From: Nephrocerus scutellatus
Taxonomy: Eukaryota > Arthropoda > Insecta > Diptera > Pipunculidae
Assembly (NCBI GenBank): GCA_947095585.1
Contig: OX352763.1
Coordinates: 26,213,462-26,277,461 of the forward strand
Direction: 5' to 3'
Length of the DNA: 64,000 bases
This document shows positions 1 through 10,859 of this stretch, piece by piece. Position 1 is the stretch's first letter. Each line of letters opens with the position of its first letter. A program made the translations under genes and the position numbers. The notes beneath the pieces were generated by a model. It saw nothing but the letters and a program-made list of their open reading frames with translations. It ran no database searches and had not been told where the DNA came from.

Positions 1-135
1 AGCTGTCGTCTCTTTGTACCGACCCATAGCACTTGAATCCATTCTTTCCAAGGTCAGGGAAACCCTGATCAATTTTCAGCTCATGAAATATCTTGAAAGC
101 AACCAAATCCTTAGCGACCGGCAGTACGGATTGCT
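1..135 (+). pseudogene. LINE reverse transcriptase fragment, jockey-like
   Basis: The + strand reads through ...LSKVRETLINFQ and then LMKYLESNQILSDRQYG, the N-terminal half of a non-LTR RT just before the block that normally reads YGFR. A second copy of the same family reads LINFQLMKYLESDEILSD on the - strand near 22.5 kb. The fragment enters from the left edge of the window and stops abruptly near position 135, so it is truncated at both ends. Family membership in the jockey superfamily is inferred from the motif style only. Confidence 0.65.
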
Positions 136-834
136 GGTGAGTTTGACGGCATATCTCAACGAACATAGGCTGTCATGAGATTAACGTGGTTACCACGATA
201 ATCGTATTACCCCTATTGTACGACAATTATCGGACATGGTTGATGTACCAATAACTCACTGGTGGGACCTGAGCCTATCCTAAACCCATGCCGACTTTTG
301 AAAAGACGGCAACCGGTTGTGTGATGCGCAACTCCTCGGCCGAGCAACATTCGGACTGGCAACATCAGAAGGTCGACTGATTTACCATAAATAGTAACAC
401 CAGGGACACCCCTGATGTTACCAGCACGGCGCTCTACGCGCATATGGGTAGTAAACTACAGCCACTACGTATGTTAAGCCTAGAACGAATTAGATCCTCA
501 ACCAAAAGTTAGCCCAGACTCAGCTAACCTTCAAGAAGATCAACCTCATCTGCGGTGTGTCCAACCCCCGTAGTACCAACGCGACCTTGGTGAGATCTGA
601 CATCAAAAGACTTAGTTCATTCAGAGTGATGCCTTTTTGTGGAGGAAAAACCATCACCGGCAAATCATCGTCCGTCCCGAACCTTGAACTCCATCATTTG
701 TCACTAGGATAGCAAGCTAAGCTTACTAGACTATAAGGGCACTGTTATATACTGCAGACAGTACTTGAAGGCAAGATACTATCATCTACTAACTACTTCA
801 TCTCTAAACTTAACTTCAACTCCTCATTCAGCGT
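136..834. other. Unassigned interval between RT and RNase H fragments
   Basis: About 700 bases with somewhat higher GC than the surrounding DNA. Short ORFs occur on both strands but none shows a recognisable motif. It could be eroded LINE sequence, because recognisable LINE domains lie on both sides, but I cannot align it to a domain by eye. Confidence 0.3.
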
Positions 835-1480
835 CGAGTTTCCTACCAGGGGAAACTGGAAGGATTGGGCAGTTTCGAGGCAACTTGACGCAACAATATT
901 CACTGACGGATACAAGATGAAGGATGGAGTCGGTGCAGGTATATTCTCAGCTGATCTAAATCTGTCAAGCTCATACAACATACAAGCTACCCGATTCAGC
1001 TAGTATATTTCAGGCACTAAGGCTCAGTAACGCGCACAAATCTGAAGGGTTGGCATATGTGTTGATAGCCAATCTGCCGTAAGTGCGATTTATGCGACCA
1101 CCATAGACTCGAAACTCGTACAACAGTGCCAAGAAGAATTGGCACCGACAGCCAACTGGCACAGGACACAACTACAGTATGCGTGCCGGGGCACAGTGAT
1201 ATAGAGGGTAATGAAACGTATTGGCTAAGATGGATGTCGCTATGGACACCGGCGGAAAGGAGAGGGTTAGCTGTCCAATGGGCTCAGTTAAAGAACAAAT
1301 TCTCTCCTTTTTTAATACGAAGTCAGAGCTCAGGTGGAGCAGTCTGTCGAACTGCGCCATATCAAGATTGATATGCCCATCTTACAGCAAAAGGAAAACC
1401 ACCGAGTTGTTATCTAGAACCCGGAAGGATATTGCCAGAGTTGTGGCAATCAGCATGGGCCACTGGCCGTAATAGGATGG
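835..1480 (+). pseudogene. LINE RNase H domain remnant (I/R1/LOA-type)
   Basis: Across shifting + frames the order of an RNase H domain can be followed. It starts with TIFTDGYKMKDGVGAGIFS, where the Asp of FTDG is the usual first catalytic residue. Next comes VDSQSAVSAIY, the region of a further catalytic Asp, then CVPGHSDIEGNE, the characteristic PGH...GNE end. It is followed by SKRKTTELLSRTRKDIARVV, similar to the segment after RNase H in other LINEs. At least two frameshifts and an in-frame stop break it, so no functional protein is possible. RNase H in a LINE points to the I, R1 or LOA groups; it may or may not belong to the same insertion as the RT piece at 1-135. Confidence 0.65.
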
Positions 1481-1534
1481 ATTTAAACTATTTAATTATC
1501 CATGCTAGTCCCCTCGAGATTTTTGGCATTAAAA

Positions 1535-1600
1535 TGGCGCACACTAGCGCTAATTGAGGACCTCGCAAGTACAGCGTGGTCCGCCACACTACCTACCTAC
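1535..1600 (-). pseudogene. Short RTE-like 5' fragment
   Basis: The stretch around ctagcgctaattgaggacct resembles the segment near 49,350 (ctagcgctaactgaggacct), which lies inside the endonuclease end of the long RTE copy. The match is short, about 40-50 bases, and sits directly beside the TGTACTGGG array. Confidence 0.35.
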
Positions 1601-1621
1601 CTGCACCCAGTATACTATACT

Positions 1622-1768
1622 TGATGTACTGGGTGTACTGGGTGTACTCTGGGTGTACTGCTTGTACTGGGTGTACTGGGTGTACTGGGTGTACTGCTTG
1701 TACTTGGTGTACTGGGTGTACTGGGTGTACTGGTTGTACTGGGTGTACTGAGTATACTGGGTGTATGA
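1622..1768. repeat. TGTACTGGG minisatellite
   Basis: About sixteen tandem copies of a 9-bp unit TGTACTGGG, with TGTACTGCT and TGTACTTGG variants. Because the period is a multiple of three, it yields artificial open frames such as repeated V-Y-W or C-T-G residues. These are not evidence for a protein. Confidence 0.9.
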
Positions 1769-2074
1769 TAATCCGTGGGGTGTTAGTGTTGTCTACACAG
1801 ACAAACCCAATACGGAATTCTGCCTGGTCGACATTAAGTGTGTCTTCTAGGTGTTCTTTTAACTGATCGAGTATAATTTAAGGTACTATCTCAACTATAG
1901 CATATAGCACGAAGATGCCTCTCCATACTCGCCAGACTAAAATCCAACGGACTTCTAGATATTGAAGTTAAGGTGTCAGCTAAAATATATGAAAGTTTCG
2001 TGGGAAATAGCAACGAATTCCACAGGCTCACATTGGAGCAGCAAGCAATTCCTTTGTCGGGGGACTTGATGCCA

Positions 2075-2178
2075 TAATCTTTGGCAAACTGTTTGACATC
2101 GGCTGGAAATCGGGACCAGTGGTAAGATTTCGCGGAAGGCCTGGACCGGACCCCAGTTGTAGAGTCAAATATGATTAT
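2075..2178 (+). mobile_element. RTE-type LINE, 3' end only
   Basis: Contains the recurrent 3' block of this window's main RTE family: a TTTGGCAAACTG-like segment, then GACATCGGCT, GGGACC, a CGCGGAAGGCC stretch, GGACCGGACCCC and GTTGTAGAGTCAAATATGAT. The same block ends copies near 18.3, 21.1, 54.6 kb (+) and 4.0, 36.6 and 47.6 kb (-). Complete copies end in an ATG/ATGATG tail, typical of RTE microsatellite-like tails. This copy is 5'-truncated to about 100 bases. Confidence 0.7.
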
Positions 2179-4045
2179 CACCGTGCCACAGGTAGCCATG
2201 TAAAATAGTAACATAGTTTTCATAAAACTTAATATTTTTTTAAGATTTTCTAAAAATATATAAAAAATATTATTAATTGACATAATTACAGCTTTGGGTG
2301 ACGTACTTTGTATATGAATAGATGGTGTCTAGAGGTGTAAAAATTCTCATTTCGAAATAAATAAGAAATAAATAAGAATTTCTAAGAATCGTTGGTTCGT
2401 AGGGTATAGCAAGTTTATTGGCCCCAGAAAATAGTTATTCTTTTTTAATTTACAACTCTAGCAAACTGGATTTATCTCATATAACCGTTTTCAAATATAA
2501 AATGCTGTATTGGAAAATTTAAAATCAAGATTTGTCTACTCGATTTTTGTAACAAAAATTATATTTTTGCCGTTAAATAAAAGGTATAGAACATAGCAAA
2601 TGCACACAAAAGCGTTTCTGCAAACATTCTAAATAAACTCGACAAGTTTACCGACAAAAATTCAGCGGAGAAAAAGCACACTTTGTGTCGACTGTCGGAT
2701 ATAGAATTTCCGCTTTTTGTCTTCCCTAGGAAATTTTTTGATTCTTCATTTATTTCTTTAATCCGGAAGCAATGTCTTCCTGCCTGGGTATTGCACAACG
2801 CAATTTATGAATCAACTTTGCCAATATTGACTGTTGCTTGACCCAACCTGTTGTTGATCATTAGTTTTTAACAACTTCCGTTGTTACTTTATGATTTACC
2901 GGCTCCTTTTCTACCAACACTTTTTAATGCAGCCACAAAAAAGAAAACACAAACTTTGTACTCTGCACCTGAAAAGATCTCTTAGCGATCGAATCTCCAG
3001 AAACAAAATGAGTTGTGATAAATCGAATATCGCTAATGCGGCATTTTGTATCGTGTACGTAATTATTATGAAGATTACACGCCATTGCACGTCAATGAAA
3101 TTGATGAGCCCGCCTACCAGCAGAATATGCTGCAGCAGCCTTCCTACACGTACATTTATCCGTAGGTACTCGTATCTACATCCCACTGCTACTCTGCCGT
3201 GCACTGTCGTTGGTACAATTGTAATACTTGCCACACAACATTTGTCTGCAAAATAAGAGTACCCACGAGTGTTTGTCTGCCAGAAACAGAGAGGAGCGTG
3301 TCAAGAAAACAAAGTAAAAAAAAAACTCGTGCCAGAAACATCAACGCACACTCGTAATTTTTTTGAAAGAAAATTGCCCAAGCTCAAGGTGGTAAACGCT
3401 GCGTTAAAGATACCGAATCTTCACTGCTAGCATCTCTGTCCCAGCACCATCAAACTCGTCAGAATCATAATAATTAATCAATGTGTGGTTCTAGTTTGTC
3501 GGAATTTTTCCACACTTTTTTAATTTTGTCTTGTGTTGCTTTGTGTTAAGCTGATGTCTGTCATTAATATCAGTTAACTTTTTAATAAAGAGACTAAAAA
3601 GAATGAGCACGCAGCGCGTAGATTCGTCAGAAGGATTACACGACAACAAAAACCGAAATATCTAAGAAAAATTACAATACAAAGTGGGGTGGAGTATTTA
3701 ATTGTGTGGGCGTAGGATTGCGTGAGTGTGTGTACGTGCGAGGTAAACTGACTGACAGCTTTGAGAAAGTTGACAGGTTCGTGTTAAGTATTCAAAGTGC
3801 ATTAGTAGGGATTTTCAGAGTAATCAGCCATTCTATCAAAGGAACTAAAATTTTCAGGGCCGTTTCTATCATCAGGAAAGACTAAGCGGACGCCTAGGGT
3901 GTTAGAATGGCGGAACTAAATTTTAAAATTTTAGAAAAATGCAGCAAAGATATACGAAAAAAGGAGAAGAGGAAAAAAAGCAAATGTTTTCAAAAACAAT
4001 AACTTATCAACACTACATGCAAGTCTAAAAGAAACCGTAACTATT
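2179..4045. other. Unassigned AT-rich interval
   Basis: No protein motif, tRNA-like structure or tandem array is visible. Overlapping ORFs of 107 and 121 codons lie on opposite strands at 2.89-3.26 kb, but neither shows a domain and they are as expected by chance. Homopolymer A runs occur near 3.32 kb. Confidence 0.4.
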
Positions 4046-5510
4046 ACGATATTTGGCTCTACAACTGGCCTCCCGCAAAAAATCTCTCTACCGGTTCCGA
4101 TTTCAAACCGATGTCATTCAGTTTGCATCCCTAAACTCTGGGCGTTCTAGTCTATGCGATCCATCTAGCGCACGTTTAGCCGGTCTTACTGTCGTGTCGC
4201 ATAAATTCTACCGCAAGTGACTTTCCGAACAAGGTACTCTTCGCGCATCCGAGCTAGGTATCTACCGAGATTGATTCTCCTTATGACGTCGACATCGCAG
4301 TAACGCTCGTAGATCTCATCATAATGTAGTCTCCGAAATCGTTCTTCCTCATATCTGGGGCCAACAATTACTGGTAAAACTTTCCTCTCGAACGCGACTA
4401 AAATGTCAGAATTATTTTTGCTAAGCACCCAGTCTCGGATCTATTTGTAAGTACTGGTATCACCACTGTCTTTTACATCAGCTTAGATTGGATTTAGTCC
4501 CGGATTTGAAGAGTTTTGACGAATTATAGAAGCCTTTGTAGGATTTAAGCAAACGTACGTGTATTTCTGGTTCCATGTTACTGTAAGCTGCTTCAGTTGA
4601 CCCGAGATAGTTAAAGGATTGCCCTACTTCGAATTCACGCTTCACTATGTTAACCGAGGAACCGATGTTAGATCTTCTGCTCGCAGACGTAGCCACTATG
4701 TACTTTGTTTTGCTCTCATTTATGTGGCAGGTCCAGAATTCCAGAATTGTGTCAGTTTATTTGGTATGCCGAATTCTCTAATGGCTTTATAGATTTTACT
4801 CTGGCTATGCTATCATAGGCGGCTTTAAAGTCCATACAATGATAGTGCAGTGAGTTTTGAAACTCTAGACATTTTTCCATCATCTGCTTAAGGGTGAAAA
4901 TCTGATTAGTTGTTGATTTGCCTGGGATAAAGCCACACTGATGGTATGGGCCTTAATGTCTTGGTGGATAGAAATCTTATATGCGGTACTCGACAACAAT
5001 TGCTGCATGTTGTGATATCTCCCTTTCTATGCATGGGACATAATATGATGCCTCTTCGCCAGTCTTATATGTCACCACTTCTTCCTCCCATACTCGCACT
5101 ATTACAAGCCGTTTATGAATTGCTTAGTGTAGTGCTCGAATGGTCGAGAGTTGATCAGCTCCGCTGGGATATAATCTGATCCCAAGGCGATGATTAGACG
5201 ATTTATCCCTCTGCTAACTTCCTCTGTGTTTACTATGGTCGCTGGTCATTGATGGACCTCGAATTACTCAGTTATCTGGCAATTTACTAATGAAAGGGCT
5301 CTTCCCAACGCTCTAAGAAGCCTTCGAGATCGACGATCAGGTTACCTTATTTTTCGTTGTATTATGTATAACAGGGTCATACCGCGGAATCTTGGGTAGA
5401 TCTTCCGCGCCTTATGCCTTTTTGTTTTTTTGATTCTTCTCCCAGACTCCTTTTTTTCGCCGGTGAACTGAGTGATCTTCTGAGCTCTTTATATTCTTCT
5501 TCTTATGTCT
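4046..5510 (-). mobile_element. RTE-type LINE copy, degenerate
   Basis: Reads on the - strand as the C-terminal half of an RTE polyprotein. The 3' end (CTACAACTGG... block) is at about 4,055. The peptide LVAFERKVLPVIVGPRYEEE followed by YDEIYERY at 4.2-4.4 kb is the post-RT C-terminal region. Upstream (higher coordinates) the same nucleotide blocks as in the 14-15 kb and 47-49 kb copies follow in the same order as far as the segment near 5.5 kb. Many frameshifts and stops break the frame. Sister copies align throughout, so this is one insertion and not a mosaic. Confidence 0.75.
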
Positions 5511-5609
5511 GCTCAGAAAGTTTTAGGTACACAAAATTTGGCACTGCCTTGAAGCAGAGCTAAACTGCATGGATATTTTCTTAAATTTGTGTAAAATATA
5601 TATATAACT

Positions 5610-5850
5610 AGCTTTTCCCGGGCGCTCCACCCGTACCTGCACACATGAATCAATGCCTTGCCCTCACTCCCACCGGAAGGGTGTATTATTGACTAAACCA
5701 AAACAAATCGCACCTATCCGATAGTATTTTACCGAGATTTTATTAAGACGCATTTTCTGTGAACGTTTCAATCGGCTGTCTAGATTTTTAGTTTTAGTAT
5801 CGTATTACAAACAAACAGATATTCATTTTTGTATTTATAGATTGCAATAC
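5610..5850 (+). mobile_element. Possible SINE or LINE 3' tail element
   Basis: Begins CTAGCTTTTCCCGGGCG and ends with an ACAAACAAACAGATATTCAT segment followed by TTTGTATTTATAGATT. A GC-rich head of the type 'ctagcttt.cccg.g' with an 'acaaacaaacag.cattca' tail is common in short insect retroelements that borrow LINE 3' ends. No RNA polymerase III boxes are visible in this copy and no target-site duplication is obvious. The assignment rests on remembered style and no second copy was found in the window. Confidence 0.35.
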
Positions 5851-6615
5851 GTACAAAACGCAGCACAGAAAGCAGTGCAGCACATTGCACACAGTCATTA
5901 TGATGCCGCTATATGGCGTGAAGTTCTTACAAAAAACAGCACATGAAGTCGTGGTTGGAGTTGGGGATTGAGCCCCGGGCTTACCTGGCTTTCGCCTTTA
6001 AGCCACTCCTTATATTTTGCTACTTAGCGTTCCTCCCTTTGGAGTAAACCGTTTCTTATTCTGCCGTTTTAAGTCCTGCAACATAGCTGATAGGTATTAT
6101 GCTGCAGTTGGGCCCCACGGCCCTGAACCCCACGGCCCAAAAAAAAAAACAGCACAGAAAGTAGCGACGCGAACAGTGCAGCATACGCATTATTTGGCTT
6201 TTGGTTGAAGGAGGGTACCTTTATAGTAATAATACGGTGGGCGGCATTTTACCATTCTCGCATAAGGTGGCAAATATCTTGAAATCGCCGTGAGAATTTT
6301 AAAAATTGAAATTTCAAAACACCACACAATTCTGGAATATGGAATATGATGTAATAGTTCTTATTCTGGTTCGCAATAAGTAGTGAATATAATGAATGTC
6401 TTAACTTCACCCACTCTAGCAGGCAAGAATGAAGTCTGCCAGGCAAAATCGGAGAAAATAACAGCTTTAACATCACAAGTCCTACATAAATCCGAGCAAA
6501 GTGGTTAGCCACAGTATTTAACGCCCCGTGCAAGAGGAACATAGACTCATTATAAACACACAAGACGATGACTATAGCATAGACTATAGTATTTCACAGC
6601 AGTATACTGGAAACT

Positions 6616-6894
6616 TGTGGGCGCCGTGGCTCAGTGGGTAGGAGCATGGACTGCTGAGCAGGGGGTTAATGGTTCGAATCCCAGTAACACCAAAGTATTT
6701 TTCACGAAGTCCCACCTCTCGCGAAAGTTTGACAAACGTCCGAGAGTAATAACTTTCTCAATTCGCCGTTCGGATCCGGCATTAAATTGTAGGTCCCTCC
6801 ATTTGTGTGCAAAAATATGCATGCTCAACACAAATGATTGCGAGAAGTCAGGCCTTGGACCGTATGGTCTGTCGCGCTGATATATTATTATTAT
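6616..6894 (+). mobile_element. tRNA-derived SINE, full-length copy with target-site duplications
   Basis: The head carries an A box TGGCTCAGTGG and a perfect B box GGTTCGAATCC about 40 bases later, the internal RNA polymerase III promoter of a tRNA. A tRNA-unrelated body follows (CACCTCTCGCG, GTTCGGATCCGGC, GCCTTGGACCG, TCTGTCGCGC) and then a short ATT tail. It is flanked by a perfect 13-bp direct repeat TATACTGGAAACT at 6603-6615 and 6895-6907, which fixes both ends and shows LINE-machinery-driven insertion. Related copies lie at 58,734-59,005 (+) and 36,480-36,630 (-). The parental tRNA is not identified because the anticodon arm is degenerate. The overlapping 87- and 123-codon ORFs are accidental. 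Confidence 0.9.
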
Positions 6895-7029
6895 TATACT
6901 GGAAACTGGCACAATGGCGACTGCGTTATAGTAAACGAAAGTCATTACTATTTGCGGGAAGAAATTGTACGGAGTTGGTGCGATCATTGACATAACGCAC
7001 ATCGACGCAAAATTTTAAAGAATATCCTA

Positions 7030-7300
7030 CTTTTGCCGACTTAACAGCAGCGTATGACATTGTTTGGAAGGATAATGCTCTCCAGAGTTGCTTAATCGCT
7101 AAACAACTCCACGCGACTTATTTCTGGTACTTTAAGATCAACACTGATACCAGTTCAGATTCAAGCGCAACAAGATGCTGGTAAACGCTGAATAGTCCAC
7201 TCATGAAGACCCTTCCGTCAGCAAAGACTAAAGTTTCTATACTCAACCATAAAGTTGGCTGAAGAGCTAGCATTTAATCTGAATTCTGGTGTCGCTTGGT
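7030..7300 (+). pseudogene. LINE RT scrap with DLTAAYD motif
   Basis: The + frame reads FADLTAAYDIVWKDNALQ, the block of jockey/CR1-like RTs that holds a catalytic Asp (usual form vDLTAAYDTVW). The following sequence keeps short resemblance but is broken by stops. No other domain is recognisable nearby. Confidence 0.55.
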
Positions 7301-7581
7301 GAGCAGAATGGGCTGCATCCATGCAAGTTTTAAGTTTTTTATTTTTAATAATAACCGCACACTTTAAGGGATTTGAACGCTGCGTAAGCTTGGAAATATT
7401 AGGACTGAAGAACGAAAAAGGTGTTGTGGTGGGTAGAGTTTATTTTTAACCCGAGCACTCAAAAATTAGAGTTTTTTACTCATAAAGATCTGTTACCATC
7501 GCCGTCGATCCGACTCATCGGGCATGACATATTGCGCAACCTCTGTTTGACGCTCCGGTCAATGCAATAAATTCCAGGAAG

Positions 7582-7631
7582 GAAGTAGTGTAGTAGTAGA
7601 AAGTAGAAGTGGTAGTAGTAGTAGTAGTAGT
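7582..7631. repeat. TAG/GTA microsatellite
   Basis: Imperfect GTA/TAG triplets with a pure run of about seven units at the right end. It gives a poly-tyrosine shadow ORF on the - strand. Confidence 0.85.
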
Positions 7632-8194
7632 CATAAGCTAAGGAGTTTATGGCGGCGGTGCTCATCGACAGACTATCATGCAATTCTCAGTTTAATTGCA
7701 TGGCTACTTACTATAGCTGGTCAACCTCACTGTCTGAAACAATTCTGATAAAACGAGTTTGGGTTTTTGAAATCAATTCGGTTGTTCTGTATGGAAAGCA
7801 ACCACTCCTTATCGACACTCATCGTACAATCGATATCCGAAGTAATTATCTAGTTTCTTATTATCTTTAATATTATCGTTTCCGTCCACACACAAAAGGG
7901 TGACGTAATTTATTGTTTTTATATTTCACAATTTAGTGACTGATTTTACGAGTTGATTGCAGCAACAATAAAAACTCATAATTATTGTTAATGTCATTTT
8001 ATCAGCAGTCACAACAAACAAAAGACAATCAGCCAGTTCAATAAAAATAAATAAATTACTTATTAACACTGTGACATTTGCATTATATGTCAAATAAATA
8101 TTAAGAACCTCCGCTCTGCCAAAGCCAAATAAAGCAATAACTTAGTGGACAGGCAGTGCACCTTAAGTCACGCACACAGAACCTAGTGGGTTTT

Positions 8195-8213
8195 CCTTCT
8201 TCTTCTTCTTCTT
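8195..8213. repeat. TTC microsatellite
   Basis: Five to six TTC units in a pyrimidine-rich stretch ahead of an AT-rich segment. Confidence 0.8.
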
Positions 8214-8891
8214 ATTTTTTCTAATTTAATTAAAATTCAATTCCGCAGGGCAAACTGAGAACTAAGCCTCAAAGTCAAACTGCTAACATTGAGTGACAGA
8301 CCGACGCAATGTGTCGTTGCTTCATTGGTATGCACTGAGGCGCGAGCACACACTTGGAGACAACAAATCAACCTGGTATGACGACGAGGCAAGTGTCTGA
8401 CGCAGCCGAATGCATTCTACATACAAAATTATCGCCGTCGACGACACCACTGCAACTGCAATAAGTATTCCTGTGTATGAACAATGCGAAAACAAGGATA
8501 TCTATGGATGGATAGGAGGAGGGGCAGAATATGCGTCTTTTGTCGTCGAGTGCGACTGCATGCACCAGGCACAATGTGTTAATTTTGAAGCAATTTCGGA
8601 TGGCACCGCATATGCTACGTAGACGTAGTCGTACTAAAGAGGAAATTTGACCGGACGATTTCTCCTACGAACGGGTGCACGCACTGGCACGTACAAATTC
8701 GCTGCTCTCGCATCCGAGGAGCACCGCACCAACCAAATGGTGAACACATTTGACTCTGTGCTGAGAGCGCAAGCAGCGTAGGTATTTGATTATTCTGGTC
8801 AGGTTTTAGGTACCAACCCATCATTCACATCGAATCATTCATCTATCGGGGCATTTGCGCGTGCATCCACATTAGACAGGGGAATCACTGG

Positions 8892-9128
8892 ATGACATAC
8901 TGGCAAACAAAAGCGACTGCAGTAGCAATAATTCACGTTTTGTTTGTCGTTTTCATTTTAATAATTCCTAGGTACATTACCGGATTTTACTGGACGTGGG
9001 ATTGGAATGCGTTTTGGACAGAAGCCACAGATGCAGAAAGTCATTTAATGTTTACTCTAATTGGTGATGTAGCTATAAGCTTTATCCTCGTAATACTAAT
9101 AAACTTAACTCTACATATATTTAATTGA
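8892..9128 (+). CDS. Candidate small two-membrane-segment protein, 78 aa
   Basis: An ATG-initiated 78-codon ORF. Two strongly hydrophobic stretches are visible: residues ~9-28 (AVAIIHVLFVVFILIIPRYI) and ~53-76 (LMFTLIGDVAISFILVILIN), separated by an aromatic, acidic loop (GFYWTWDWNAFWTEATDAES). This pattern fits a short hairpin membrane protein. A consensus AATAAA lies 43 bases after the stop (9171-9176) and another at 9223-9228. Possible initiator-like TCATTC motifs occur 50-70 bases upstream of the ATG. I do not recognise the family. Alternatives are a terminal exon of a larger gene or a chance ORF, since 78 codons is not long for AT-rich DNA. The organised hydrophobicity is what makes it worth listing. 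Confidence 0.35.
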   Translation: MTYWQTKATAVAIIHVLFVVFILIIPRYITGFYWTWDWNAFWTEATDAESHLMFTLIGDVAISFILVILINLTLHIFN

Positions 9129-9170
9129 AAAAACTAGACATTCCAGTCTACTGATGTGAAGGAAATCGGT

Positions 9171-9176
9171 AATAAA
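9171..9176 (+). promoter_or_regulatory. Candidate polyadenylation signal AATAAA
   Basis: Consensus hexamer 43 bases downstream of the stop of the 78-aa ORF, with a T-rich stretch (TTTTTTTT) 5-15 bases further on and a second AATAAA at 9223. Such hexamers are frequent by chance in AT-rich DNA. Confidence 0.3.
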
Positions 9177-9479
9177 ATTCTGTTTTTTTTAGCATCCTAG
9201 CAGTTTAGAATGATATCCCCGCAATAAACTAATTTTTTGCTTAGTTTTTTGAACTAAGTTTGGTTTCTGTTGTTTGTTAAACATACTTTGGTGAAAAAAC
9301 TGCTGTATCATAAGTTTTTATACCAATAGTCCACGGTCGTGACGTTTCCATTAAACTCTCCCACTTACAACAATATTGTCATCATGGTTGATTCAACCTC
9401 AACCTGTTAGATCCTGCAGTATTGTCCTCGACTTTCCGTAGGTTTGGGTGATCAATGATGGATCTTAATAAGCCGTCCC

Positions 9480-10700
9480 ATTTTGCCACGTTTTGAAATA
9501 GTTTTTCTCGAATTGACTTCATCGTGAACCCATCCTTACTTGGTTGTCCTGCTCGCCAATTTTAGATTCCCTCGATTTCGCGCCATGGCTTTTTATATGC
9601 CTCCATTTGCCAAGCTCGAAACTTGTTCATCATTTTGTTTTAGAGATTATAGGGGTGTCAATATTGAGTCTCACCATATCAATTATGACGAACTGAATAG
9701 AATCTTTTCTACTCCCGACACGAATGAGCAAGTTCTTCCTTGCTGACTTTGTACAATACACATGTTCTACTCCGAACAAAGACTATTAATACAAAAGCTT
9801 GCCCGTGTAATTCCGCAGATATTAATGCCAAATCCATGAAGGATCTGGCGTTTCGTGCCTTTAATGAGGATGGTTCCGATGCCAGTTGGCGGACCTTTTG
9901 CAGATTTCATAACCTAGTGACCTAGGTGTTGAATCAGTTGTTGTTTTAAGATAAGCTTTGGTTCATCTTATTTCACGATTTACCAACAACCTAAGTCTCT
10001 CTGGAGGAAGTTTAGAGGCATTGGTATCCACAAGACTCCGATTTTGACCCTAAATCCTGCCACTAATGCTGTTACCCTGTCAAATATTTACAATTCCTTT
10101 TCATTCCGCAATGTTTCCCTTGAAGAATTTTGGCATGCAGTTTCTAGTGTTAAGTCCAATTTTATTGGATCTGATAAGGTGCCCAACCAATTAACATCAT
10201 ATGTCAAAGATGGATCCTTACTTAGCCTATTTCAGAGCGGCTTTAGGAAGTTTCAAAGTCCGACCTCCACTATTACGGATATCACCGAGTTGACTCGGAA
10301 GAATATGGAACAGGGTACAGTTCTTATTTTTCTCGACTTTAGCAAAGCCTTCGATAGCATTGACCATAACATTTTTTTATTTAAGCTTTCGTCGGAATTG
10401 ATGTTGACTAGCTAGGATGTCAACCTAGTTCATTCATACTTGATCAATAGGTCGCAGTGGGTCTCAGTGTGGGGAGGTTTGTTCCTCATTCTTACCCTTG
10501 CAGAAAGGCGTCCCTCAGGGTACAATTATGGGTACCCTGCTTTTTCTCTCTTTATCTTCCCCTTGTACTCCGTTTTTAGCAAGTCCACCTTTTTGCTGAC
10601 GATGCCAAGCTACTTCACTCTTGCCGAGCTTACGTTTGTGTTTCGCAGATAAATAATGACATTATGGCTATCCATTACTGGGCCAACGATAACAATCTCT
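9480..10700 (+). pseudogene. LINE fragment with RT domain (jockey/CR1-like), + strand
   Basis: The strongest part is 10,044-10,415. It reads SDKVPNQL, FQSGFRKFQSPTSTI, then VLIFLDFSKAFDSIDHN, the RT block where the first Asp of the LDFSKAFD motif is catalytic. Just downstream another frame reads GVPQGTIMGTLLF, the next conserved RT block. The YADD box is not clearly preserved. The 9.5-10.0 kb part appears to be upstream linker sequence but shows no diagnostic residues. Frameshifts separate the blocks. It abuts an opposite-strand LINE near 10.86 kb. Confidence 0.65.
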
Positions 10701-10859
10701 AGACAGGCCACTGCATTATATAGTTATCCAAACTCCTACATGCTTGATCCAATTATCCTTAATAGAATGTCTATGCCGATCTCTCAGAGTCTCAAGAGCT
10801 TGGAAGACCTTATCCTGGGATTATCTTGTCAATACTATTATTTCAATGGTTTTTTGCAT

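Noticed and set aside
1554..1866. 65- and 96-codon + ORFs with V-Y-W or C-T-G repeats
   Set aside because: Produced by the 9-bp TGTACTGGG array.
6617..6690. Functional tRNA gene
   Set aside because: A and B boxes are present but the acceptor and anticodon stems do not pair well, and the copy is part of a longer SINE with target-site duplications.
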